64,000 nucleotides of DNA, taken from Vitrella brassicaformis. Lineage: Eukaryota > Sar > Vitrellaceae. A model generated the notes under the pieces. That model saw nothing but the letters and a program-made list of their open reading frames with translations. It ran no database searches and was not told the DNA's origin. The stretch is taken from the NCBI GenBank assembly GCA_001179505.1, contig CDMY01000371.1:33460-97459 (forward strand), written 5' to 3'. A program made the translations under genes and the position numbers. This document shows, one piece after another, positions 10,155 to 20,700 of the stretch (position 1 is the stretch's first letter; the number at the start of each line of letters is the position of its first letter).

Positions 10155-13100
10155 ATGAATGGCCCAGCGCCCGTCGAAAAAGTCCTCGAAGAACAAACGG
10201 CCACACAACGTTGATCACATGACGCATGTGCTGATTGTTCCCTGGTGCAGAAGGACGAGGGCCAGCTGGGAGCCACCATCGTAACCGGCGGAACAGTATT
10301 CCGGTAGGCAGGCAGGCATTGAATGCGCCACAAAGCGCCGCCTCTCGGACAGACAGACAGACAGATAGACCGACGACCTCCCAGCCAGTCAGATTCAATA
10401 CGTCTGTCTGTGTATCTCTGCATACATATGTGTGTCATGTGTGTCTGAGATTGTGGGCCCCTTATGCTGAGAAGGTGTGGGTGGTGCTCAAGGGTCAGGA
10501 CAAAGCCGAGATGAAGAAAGAGGGAGACAACAACCTCTGGTCCGTCAAGGTGGATGGCGTCGGTGCAGGCGCCGTCTACTCGTTTGAGATTCAGGTATGG
10601 ATGTATGTTTCTATAGTACTGGCTACACACACGGCCATCTGCTCTGCCATGGCCGGCCTCTCATGACGTGGATGGATGGCTGGGTGTGTCGTGCAGCCCT
10701 TCTGGAACGATTGCTTCCACACCGAGGGCAAAGTTCTGTCCCGAAGAGATCCATACGCACGGCAAACAGACTTCGACAGCAATGACTGGTACGGTACCCA
10801 CAGGCACCCACACCACGGAAACACAGACAGACAGACAGACAGTCAGACAGACAACAAAAGAACAACAGCTCCCTCCCACACTCTGCTCTGCAAGGCACTC
10901 ACTCACTATGTATATGTGTGTGCGCGTACATGTGTGTGTATGTTGTGTGTGCAGTGTGGTTGTCGACCCATCGTATTATGAGTGGGCGCCATTCTCAGCG
11001 CCAGGGTGGTCTGAGCTCATCATCTACGAGCTGCACTGCGGCACCTTCACGGGGAGGAACGACGGACTGGACCCCAACAACGCATTCAAACACATGATAT
11101 CGAAACTCGACTACATCAAAGACCTCGTGGGCGGGCAACACACATACATACATTGCGTGGATGTCGATGCCTGGCCTTTGCTCTGTGCGTGCGTGGGTGT
11201 GTGTGGGTGTGGGTGTGGGTGTGGGTGTGTGTGGGTGTGTGCAGGGCTTCAACTGCATCGAGATGATGCCTGTGCATGAGTTTGGCGGCCAGTGGGGGTA
11301 CAACCCACGGCTGCTCTGCAGTGTGCACGGCAAATTCGGCACCAGTACCGAGCTCCGGGACCTTGTCAACGAGGCACACAAGAAGGGCATCGCAGTACGT
11401 GTGCATGCATCCACACACGCACGAGGGAGGACCAACAGGCAGAGAGAGCACCACTGGCTGGCACACTAGGGAGGGAGTGAGTGAGTGAGTGAGTGACGGA
11501 TGCGTCTGTCTGCATCTCTGTTTGGTTGAAGGTCATCTTTGACGTCGTGTTGAACCATGGGTCGGCGAAGCTCAACAGCCTGTGGAATCACGACGGGTAC
11601 GGCAAAGACAAACAGGTACGCACACGCACGATACAGCCTGACTGACGCACAAAACCACGATGACCAAGGACATAAGGGAACCAACCAGAACATCCATCCA
11701 CCCACTTATCCATCTATCTATCTGTGTGTGCGCTTCAAGGGTGGCATTTACTTCGAGGGCGGCGAGGACACCCCTTGGGGAAAGAAGGTGAGAGAGACCT
11801 AAGGGCAGGAACGCCCAGGGCGGCAACATATGTATGTATGTATGTATGTGTGTATGTGTGTGGTCAATCAAGTTCGCTTTTCACAAGCGGGAGGTGCGCG
11901 AAATGATCAAGGCATCAGCCAGAATGTTCATAGAAGAGTACAAGTGAGTGAGGGGGAGGGAGTGAGTGCACCCGACAGACACGTCGAGTGCATCTATGGC
12001 TGTCTGTGTTGTCTTTGCCTGCTTCCCTCCCTTGTCTGTCTTGTTTCACTGCAGTGGCGATGGTTTGCGCTTCGACAGCGTGCACAACATGCCGGTAGGC
12101 TCTGTGTCTGACATCCACGTTCACTCACTCACTCATACCTTGACCTTGATGCCTGCTTTCTTGTGCCGCATATATCCCACGGGACGGCCGGCCGCAAAGT
12201 GGGACCTGTTGCAGGTTTGACCACGCCCATGCGGGCATTGATTGACTCGCACCGGGCACTAACTAGATGTGTTTGTCTGCCATCTATGTGTCGCGAAGGA
12301 GATTACCGGCGACATGCGGCACCGGTACCCAAACAAGATCAAAATTGCGTGAGCATCATCTAGCTACCGCACACGCACACGCACTCAGAGCTTCCGTCCC
12401 TGCGCCCATGTCAATCAATCGATGTGCCGACTGTGTACGGTGCAGTGAGGTGAATCTGTGAGTGCAGTGAGAATGTGACTGAGGGTATGACTCGGTCTCT
12501 GGTTTGTGAATCATTCCAAGGTCACTCCGGAGCATCCATCCATCCTCCACTCGGCAGGAAAGGCTCAGCTCAACCTGGCACACACGCACACAAGCTGTTG
12601 GTCCAGGCATCCATCCATCTGTCTGTCTTTTCTGTCATCACAACAGGTTTCGATTGTTGCTGGATCCACGCGACCTACTACGACACAGTCAAGATCATGC
12701 GCGACGAGGAGCGCGAACACCACATCGGCAAGATGATGGTATGTATGTGTCAACAAATAAATGCCTGCACGTCTTAAGAGGTGTGCGTATGTGGACGTAC
12801 ACATGGCCTGCCTTTCCGTCTGGCATTCGTGTCCTCAGGCCATGATCAATGGGCACGGGTGGGTGGGTGATGTATGTGGGGATTTGTCCATAACTTACTG
12901 CAATAATACCAGCCTCATGCCATCACTGTTGGATGTGTCTTGTCTGTCTGTCTTGTCCTATGGTGGTCAGCGGCTTCAAGACGTCGCATGAGAGCTGCAA
13001 CTCTATTCTCGGCAGCCATGATCAGAATGGCAGCAAGAAGGGGGGTCAGTCAGATGGGCGGGTGGGACGCTACTTCGTGGATCTCTTTGGAGGCCGCAAC

Positions 13101-14133
13101 AACTGGTCTGCATGCTCATGCTAGAGGCGTGACGAAACTTTGCTGTGTTGGTCTCTCTGTTCTTCAGGCACGCTCGGGCCAAGTGCCGAATGTGGTAAGA
13201 CACACACACGCACCTGCACACACTGGTCAAGCAACTCGCTCATTGTATGTGACAATATGTGTGGGGTGGCAGGTACGGGCTTCAGGCATTCAGCAGAGGC
13301 CTTCCGATGATCTTCATGGGCACCGAGACGCATCAGGGTGGATGGTGGGATGCCAATCCGTCCCAGGCATTCGACTGGGGCTTGCTGGAGGACCCCATGG
13401 CCAAACAGATGAATGCACTGGTGAGAGGGAGGGAGGGAGGGAGGGAGGGAGGGGGCTGCTGTAAGGAGTGAGCCAGCCAGCCAGTGACTGGCGGACAGCT
13501 GCTTACTTGTCTGTCCTGTCTATTTGGGCACACTTCTTTCTTCCCCTTCTTGACCGCGTGTTGTGTTGTGCGTGCAGGTGAAGAAGGCGAACGAGGTGCG
13601 GCTGGCCCACAAGGCACTGACAACCGAAAATGAAGGCGTCAACTTCACTCACAAGGACGGAGGACACAGAGTGCTCGGTGGGTTTGCAGAGAGAGGCTGC
13701 CAGGCCATTCGTTCACAACAGCAGGCACGGCACGGCATAGAAAGACTGCAGACGATGAATGCGGCTGTGTGCCTTGCCATGCATGCCATGGATAGGCTTT
13801 GTGAGAGGCAACATCCTGTGTGTTGTCAACGCATCCGACAAACAATGGGAGGACAAGGTATGAGGGAGGGATCGATGCTATCCTTACTTACGTCCATCAT
13901 GACCGCCTCACTGCGGATACATGTGGTCTGTCTGTCTATCTATCTATCAGGGCTACGGGGTTCAGACTCCTTTCGCCGGCAAGACCGTCACGCACGTCTT
14001 CAACAGCCAGGCCGAGGAGTTTGGGGGGTGGGCAGGTTCATGGACAAGTGACCAGCCCATCCAGGTGGGAGGCGATGGCAAAGTGCACTGTACCATTCCC
14101 AAGTGGAGCTGTTTGGCATTTGAAGCCTCATGA
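10155..14133 (+). CDS. GH13 family 1,4-alpha-glucan branching enzyme
   Basis: Transfers alpha-1,4-glucan segments to alpha-1,6 branch points in starch or glycogen synthesis; no targeting signal is seen, which suggests the cytosol. Order: N-terminal CBM48/E-set (VFRLWAPYAEKVWVVLKG), then the (beta/alpha)8 barrel with DVVLNHGS, GLRFDSVHN (nucleophile Asp), AEVTPEHPS (acid/base Glu), GSHDQNG (third Asp) and GLPMIFMGTE, then a C-terminal beta domain. Exons: 10155-10181, 10251-10303, 10450-10594, 10697-10788, 10955-11126, 11245-11394, 11532-11615, 11740-11787, 11873-11943, 12055-12094, 12200-12214, 12299-12348, 12446-12449, 12521-12557, 12647-12738, 12839-12858, 12971-13105, 13168-13194, 13273-13420, 13578-13677, 13796-13857, 13951-14133. 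They sum to 1755 nt (584 aa). The model needs a 15-nt exon, a 4-nt exon and one GA-AG intron (donor after 12557). The first exon is the weakest part. Confidence 0.88.
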
Positions 14134-14509
14134 GGTGCGAGTTGGTGGCCATATGCATGCTCACCTGCGATTTTCTCGTCGGCTATTCGGATGGCAGTTT
14201 TGACCTTTAGGCAGCCAGCAAGGGACTAGCTAGTAGGGTGGACCTTCTGTGATGGATGCATCCGTGATTCATTCATTCATGATAAAGAAGTTCGCACCGC
14301 TTCACCGGCATGCAGAAGCATGACCTCAGAAAAGAACTCACGTCTGTCTGATCCATGCATAGCAAAGTGCTCAGGCAGATCAGTGTCTGTCTATGCACAT
14401 ACGTAGACCCATTTCGCCACTTCGTCGGTCGGTCGGTAGCTCGCTACGGCCGACACCCACGCCTTGTGTCGTTATCTATATCGCCGGGTCTATGTCTCCG
14501 TCATCTCCG
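14134..14509. other. Convergent intergenic region
   Basis: This separates the 3' ends of the branching enzyme (+) and the Man1-like gene (-). I see no open frame, RNA gene or strong repeat. Confidence 0.6.
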
Positions 14510-17500
14510 TCATACCATTCGAACCGTGGGGCCGAATGCTGGTCCTGCCATCCCCTGGTCTTCCTCTCTTTGTGCGCGCGTGACGCCCATGGCCTGGAGG
14601 ACGCTGACGCCCAAATCACCCAGGATGGAGTTTGGGGGGGCAGCAGCTGCTGGTGGTTGGTCGGCCTCATGGATGTTGCGGGACCGCTCGGCTGCTGTCA
14701 TATGGCCAGTGACAAGCACTTGAGGTACCTGACAAACACGGTTAGCTGCGGTGAGTAAGGGACACAGCCATGTCTACTCACCTGCGGCGGGTGTTTGTCG
14801 AGGTGGTCCTTGGACCAGAAGACGACAGCAGAGTCGCCCTGGAACTGTGTCTTCATAATGTGGGGCTCAGTCTTGACCAGCGCCTCCGCCACCTGTTGTG
14901 TGTAGATAGCGCACATGCACAGCAGATGCTGTCTGAGTGAGGTGTGTCGCGTGCAAGTGTGTGCGCGGGGATGGATGTGCTTGTGTCAGCCAGCCACCTG
15001 CCGCACGACACTGCTCGTGAGGTAATACCTGGAGGGAGGGAGGGAGGGAGGGAAGGCAAACAACACAGCACCCGCGACTGCTCGCCTGCCCCCATGTCTG
15101 CTTGCTGTGTGTGCTTACTTGTATCTGGGGAGGCGTTTCTGTGCTTCCCTTTCGAGCACCACCAGTGTGGGGCCGCGGCCCATGCGATTCTGATCACGAT
15201 GCGACTGAATGAACAACCAACACACACGTGCACAGTCGCTCATCATCATATGTAGATTGGTGCTAGATTGATCTGTCGACTGCCTACCTTTTCCTCAATG
15301 ATGTTTTTGATGGTCTCCCACACCATGTCGCTGCGACGACGATTGCTGGCCATCAAGTATAGCTGACACCACACACATTCACAGGTGGAGGGAGACACGT
15401 GTGTGCGTGTGTGGTTCACTCACCATGCCTACTACTGACCCCACGATGGTCCCGCCGAAGGTAAGATAACCGATAAAATGCCAAAACCTGACACACGGTT
15501 GCACAGGCCGTATGGCGGACGGCACGGCATACACTTCGTATGTGTGTCGCGTCGGTCACCGTACCAGCAGGATAGTCGTCGTTTGGCGGTGGCCGCCCTG
15601 TACTTGATGAGCTCGGGGGTCTCCCACAGCCCGTTGTCCTTCCGAACCATGCCATACCGGGACACTGATCGACCGACAACGAGCACCAAAACCACGCCAA
15701 AGACGACCAGGCGGGCAGAAATGGCTGGTTGCTGCATTCATTCTGCCGTGTCTTACTGACATTTGGTGTATGCCTGGTCGCTTCTATCGAGGAGGAAATC
15801 GTCGAGGGCCACACGCACGCACGTCGATGGGTCGCCCCAGCTAGAGGCACAGTGAGCCTCCACGAATGCCTGAAGAGAGGAAGGCGACCGACAACAGATA
15901 CAGCCTCGATGGATGCACCCGATGCATGAGACTGTTCGATTATCGACGGTGGTGCGTCAATCACTCATTCATTCACCTTGGCTTCCTTGAGGTTCATTTC
16001 GCCCTCCTGCGTGATACCGCACAGGCGGTCCCCCTCGCGATATGCTAACGCATCACCCAACGCCTGACAACAAACACACATACGAACGCATGACAGTCGG
16101 CCCCTGACAGAGGTGCCTGAGTGCACTGGAGTGCACTCACTTGCAGGCCTGTGTGAGCCTTCGATGCAGCCACACGGTCAGCCACACACTGACGGCCCAA
16201 CTGAACGACAGACAGACGGCCGCCTGCTGCCCTCATTCTTTGCACCTGCCCTCCCTTGTCGTGCTTCGTATACGGCATTCACCTGCAGGTACTTGGGGTC
16301 ACACGTAAGCTTGCCGTCGGCACAGGTGCCGTGAGGCGGGCATGGTACGCAGCCCGACACATCTGCACTCAATGCATTCCACTCAATGCATTCCAAGTGG
16401 ATGGACAGTAGTGGTGCCAATATTAATGTGGATATCTCCCCCTCCCGTGTGTGTGTGTGTGTGTTGCCGCTCACTGTTCTGTCCGTTTGTGTTGCAGAAG
16501 GTAATGCTCTGCGCCCAGTAAATAACGGGTATCAGCAGGGCCATCACACACACCACCCCACCCGCAAACCAACCACGCCTGACCACATATGTACATACGC
16601 ACGGGAGTCCATGCATGCGTCCGTCCATGAGCCAACAAAGGACCGATGGATGGGCACCTGATCCGACATCCGCTCGGCCACCTATGTGTCTTATGCATCG
16701 CTTCCTTACTTGTGTTGGTCCTGCACCCTGTCTGTTCGTGCCACGGCCACGGCAGGCGGTGCTGCAGTGGTCGTGGCGCTCCCTCGTGGCCCGTGTGTTT
16801 GGTGACGGTGAGCTGAAGCACGTCGACAAGACGGACTGCCCCCGCGATGACTGGCGGCCGCGGGACGGGAGCTGACACAGGCCATTGGAACACATGAGTC
16901 AATGGATAATGATCGGCCGACATGGACCAACAATGGATACAAACGGCAGTGCCCGCCTACCGTGGCAGGGGAGGCGGCTCGACCACAGGGAAGTCGACCT
17001 CACCTGCAACAGACGCACACACGCACACAAACATACCCACACATACACGCACACACACACACACACAACACGTGTGCCGACGGACATGTGCCCCCCGGTC
17101 CCCCCCTTGGTTATCTACATCTGTGTGTCCCTCGGTCACTTGTGCTCACTCACGTCCATCTGGTGTGAGGGTCTTTCTGGCCCCCTTGAGTTTCTTCCTG
17201 GGTGGCCGGCCCATCGAGTCCTTTCCCTCGCCGAGCTCCAGCCCAAGGCCCCCCGAGACCTCATCCCCGCCACCATTCGCACGCCCCTGCCGCCCTGCTG
17301 ACGACATGGCGGCCCGACCAGGCCTTGCTGGGGGGCCCTCCTCTTCTTCTTCCACCTCGTGGTACTCGTCCTCGTCTTCATCATCCTCCTCCTCCTCGTG
17401 GTAGTCGTTATCATCTGTGGTACGGTGCTTGAATTCATCAGGGGCAGGGGTCGGCGGACGCCACTTCCTCCGGCGGCGGCCGTGGCCAGCACCAGGGGGA

Positions 17501-18336
17501 GGAGTGCCACACACCGACCCTCCCGCTGCTGCTGCGGCGGGTGGGTGGGCAGCTTCATCCCCCTCATCGAGGTCCTGGTCCTCCTCCGCGTCGGCACCGC
17601 GTTGGGATTGCAGCGAGCTGGGCGCGAATGCCACCTCCTTTGGGGATGCCGACCTGGCGGTGGGACGCTTCACTCGACCCTGAAAGAACCAAGACCACAG
17701 CAATAAAGAAAGGAACAGTCACTCACTCACTCATTCACGCACACGTGTGGGCATGCGTCCATCTGCCCCACCGCAGCAGCTGTGCGCCTCTCTCTCGGCT
17801 TTGACGGTGTCCCTCCCTCATCTTTGACGGCGTCTGTCCGTTTCCGCCCCTCCGAAGGTGCCTTTCGCTTTCTGCGACGGAGGGCCTTGTCGTCGTCATC
17901 CTCATCCTCATCTTCACCGACCTCGTCATCCGCTGATCCTGACACATAGATGCATTAGACCAACACCAGGTCTGACTTGCGAATGCATTCATTCCATCAT
18001 GCAGTCACCTCACCCACCATGTGCGTGGGCGAAGCCAAGCGATGATACGCGGCCTCTCCGTTTGGCCGTTGCGTGCGAGGCTCCTGTGGCCGCCTGTGCT
18101 GCGGCAGGTGAGTGCCTTGGGGCCGCTGTCTGCCTCCTTTGCCGGGACAGCGCCGCGGCAGCAGCGGGCTGGCTCCCGGAGGGCCGCTTGCCGAAGCTGG
18201 CCTCACATAAGGCTATCAGTTTGCCCTTCCGAGGTGCATCTGGCAGGTCGATGTCATGGGCGGTGAGGAGCGACTTGAGTTGCTGCACAGTCAGATCCGC
18301 ATAGTCAACAATGGCATCAAGCGGTGGCGCAGACAT
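14510..18336 (-). CDS. Man1/Src1(Heh1)-type inner nuclear membrane protein
   Basis: Src1/Heh1/Man1 proteins anchor chromatin at the inner nuclear membrane. Exon 1 (18336-18018) encodes a HeH/SAP-like helix-extension-helix (DYADLTVQQLKSLLTAHDI ... RKGKLIALCEASF), followed by exons 17938-17772, 17679-17154 and 17003-16961 with basic, acidic (poly Glu/Asp) and NLS-like PRKKLKGARK stretches. A first membrane helix lies at about 16590-16510 (GGVVCVMALLIPVIYW). A lumenal Cys module follows (GCVPCPPHGTCADGKLTC, about 16360-16295), typical of the Man1-Src1p C-terminal domain. A second helix lies at about 15710-15650 (VVFGVVLVLVVG). The C-terminal nucleoplasmic part has a winged-helix-like stretch (MVWETIKNIIEEK; GPTLVVLEREA). 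The exon chain between 16961 and 14510 is read by homology and not fully resolved. Confidence 0.82.
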
Positions 18337-18527
18337 CGATTCTTGGACAGATCTGCAGCTGCGAGCTTGAAATCTCCCACTGCGATTGAATTCATCTTGG
18401 CGTGTTATTGGACGCAAAAGGTCGGAAGGGCGGGGCCCAGAGGCGGTCGTTACGTGGAACAAGTCAAAAAAGTGAATGCGGTCCTATGGCATTGATAGAT
18501 ACGACAGACGCTGCCGCCCTAGCACCC

Positions 18528-20700
18528 TCATTCGTCTTCGTCAAGATCGTCCTCATCAAACTCGATGGCACCGCCGTCTGCCAGCTTCAGCTTTTGGCTC
18601 CTCCGCGCCTCCCTCTCCTCACGCTGTCGCTTGTTCTCTAGCGCCTTCTGAAAGCACATACATACATACATCACTTTCATCCACCCGCACCGCTCCCCAA
18701 ACGCAACTGCGCACCGCTGAAAGAGGCCGCTCCCTGTGCCTGAGGAAGGACAGATCCACTCCAGGAAGGCAAGACGCAAGACCCTGAGACAACACACGGG
18801 GGAGGACGCATCAATGCAGGCAGGCAAGCAATCAGTGATCAGGACAGCAGTAAGTGAGTGGCTGGATAGCTGCTCACCACGTCCAGGTCGCCATCGAACA
18901 GTCGGACCAGATTCCAGAAAACCTGCGTGCGACACACGGGAGAGTGGGCACTGATGGTGTCGTGTCGGGTGGTCATCTTTCAAGTACGTGCCCACACGCC
19001 CGCCCACAAGTTCGGACCAGCGGGTTGCACTGCGCCATGTCGACTGGGCGAATGTTTCGCCTGACATGTTGAAGTGTCCACAGAAACACAGCAACGCAGA
19101 GAGCCATGTGAGCCGCATGTGTGTGTCAGCTGTTGGGAATCGCTTGGCGGTGGACCTTTGCTCATCCTCGCCGGAGTCCCACACGGCCTTGAGCACTGAC
19201 CCAATCAGGACCTTGGGAAACGCTGCAAGGACAGCGCAAATCTCCACTTGCTGTTTCTGGACATGCTGTGGGCGACGTACCAGTGTACGTTTCTCGTGTC
19301 TGCTTTCCGTCGTTGTCGAATGTCACGGTGAACTTCTGCACGGCCGCCCCAGCAGCAGCAGGTTGCATCTGCGGCAACATCCAGTCACAGGCACAGCAGG
19401 AACGTCGCCGCACGTCCAATCAGCATGTCAGCTGGCTAGAGGTGGTGTATACCTCCAGCTGGTACGTTCGGCCCATGACAGCCTTGTAGCGCTGCTCGCC
19501 AAGAAGCTGATCTGTCAACCAGCAAGCCACCGGAACCCATCACATGCACAGGCACCATCGCGCCACCCAGAGCGCTCCCGTGTACCATATCGCCGGTTGA
19601 GAGCATTCTTGAAGACGCCTCGGAGCTCGCGGTCCGTCGCGTTGAGCTGTCCGCTATTCTTAGTCTGGGAACGGGAAAGAGAGAGACAAGGAAGAGAGAA
19701 CGGGGGGGGGGGGNNNNNNNNNNNNNNNNNNNNNNNNNNNNNNNNNNNNNNNNNNNNNNNNNNNNNNNNNNNNNNNNNNNNNNNNNNNNNNNNNNNNNNN
19801 NNNNNNNNNNNNNNNNNNNNNNNNNNNNNNNNNNNNNNNNNNNNNNNNNNNNNNNNNNNNNNNNNNNNNNNNNNNNNNNNNNNNNNNNNNNNNNNNNNNN
19901 NNNNNNNNNNNNNNNNNNNNNNNNNNNNNNNNNNNNNNNNNNNNNNNNNNNNNNNNNNNNNNNNNNNNNNNNNNNNNNNNNNNNNNNNNNNNNNNNNNNN
20001 NNNNNNNNNNNNNGGGGGGGGGGGGGGACAGTGGGTGCAGAGATGGGGCGGGTCGTCTATCCAGCAACCCCACTCAGCCTACCATCGAGGTGAGGAGTTT
20101 CTCCGCCCAATCTGCACCACTCTGGCCCGGATCATCCTGCCGTGCACCCGCTTGGACTCTCCCTCCACCTCGGCTCTTGCCAGCCGATGGCAGCGTCCTC
20201 ACGTTGGACGAAGTAGCGCCTTTGCTCGCCCGCATTGTCTTCGGCGGCTGGGCGGTCGACATTGCCTGTTGACCCTCTGATGTTTTGAGATAACATCACA
20301 CCACTCTTCACGAAGACAAGTGTGGTTGCGAAGGCTGTCTCACTGAGGTCATTCTTCTGGACGAGAAGCGTGTCATTGTCCACAAATAGGTTCTTGAGCG
20401 GCTCTCCCTCCGGATCCTCCATGGCCTTGGGCGGAAAACCCTGGAGTACTGCACCAGCCATATGCAGGAACACGACGGTTGTGTCATCAAGTTGGTTGCG
20501 TGGCGTGCTGCAACCCACTCGTGAAGGCTCCTTTCTCCATCCCCGTTGCTTTGCACACTACACATACATACATCAAGAACACATACCCAGATCAGATCTC
20601 ATCCATCCGCACTACCTTCATCTTGCAGTGTGTCGAAACCCGCCTCCTGATCAACGATCACATCCACTGTCCCAGAGGGACTCTTCAACCGGAGCTTCAT
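18528..20700 (-). CDS. Ubiquitin-like (OTU1-type) domain protein, 340 aa
   Basis: Twelve exons join in frame: 20700-20616, 20557-20519, 20448-20312, 20274-20083, 19664-19586, 19511-19453, 19368-19281, 19222-19156, 19060-19018, 18922-18878, 18783-18715, 18647-18528 (1023 nt). The N-terminus (MKLRLKSPSGTVDVIV ... LQGFPPKAMED ... VDNDTLLVQ) matches the UBX-like ubiquitin fold found at the start of OTU1/YOD1, but there is no OTU protease domain. A basic, Ser/Gly-rich linker follows, then a compact C-terminal domain with RYKAVMGRTYQLE, KFTVTFDNDG, CNPLVFWNLVRLFDGD and LRHRERPLSAKALENKRQ, ending in an acidic tail (FDEDDLDEDE). I do not recognise this C-terminal domain. The second assembly gap lies inside intron 4, so no coding sequence appears lost. 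Confidence 0.78.
19714..20013. other. Assembly gap (300 N) bounded by poly-G
   Basis: The Ns are bordered by 12 G on the left and 14 G on the right. The gap falls within an intron of the Ubl protein gene. The bounding homopolymer suggests the assembly broke at a long G/C tract. Confidence 0.95.
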
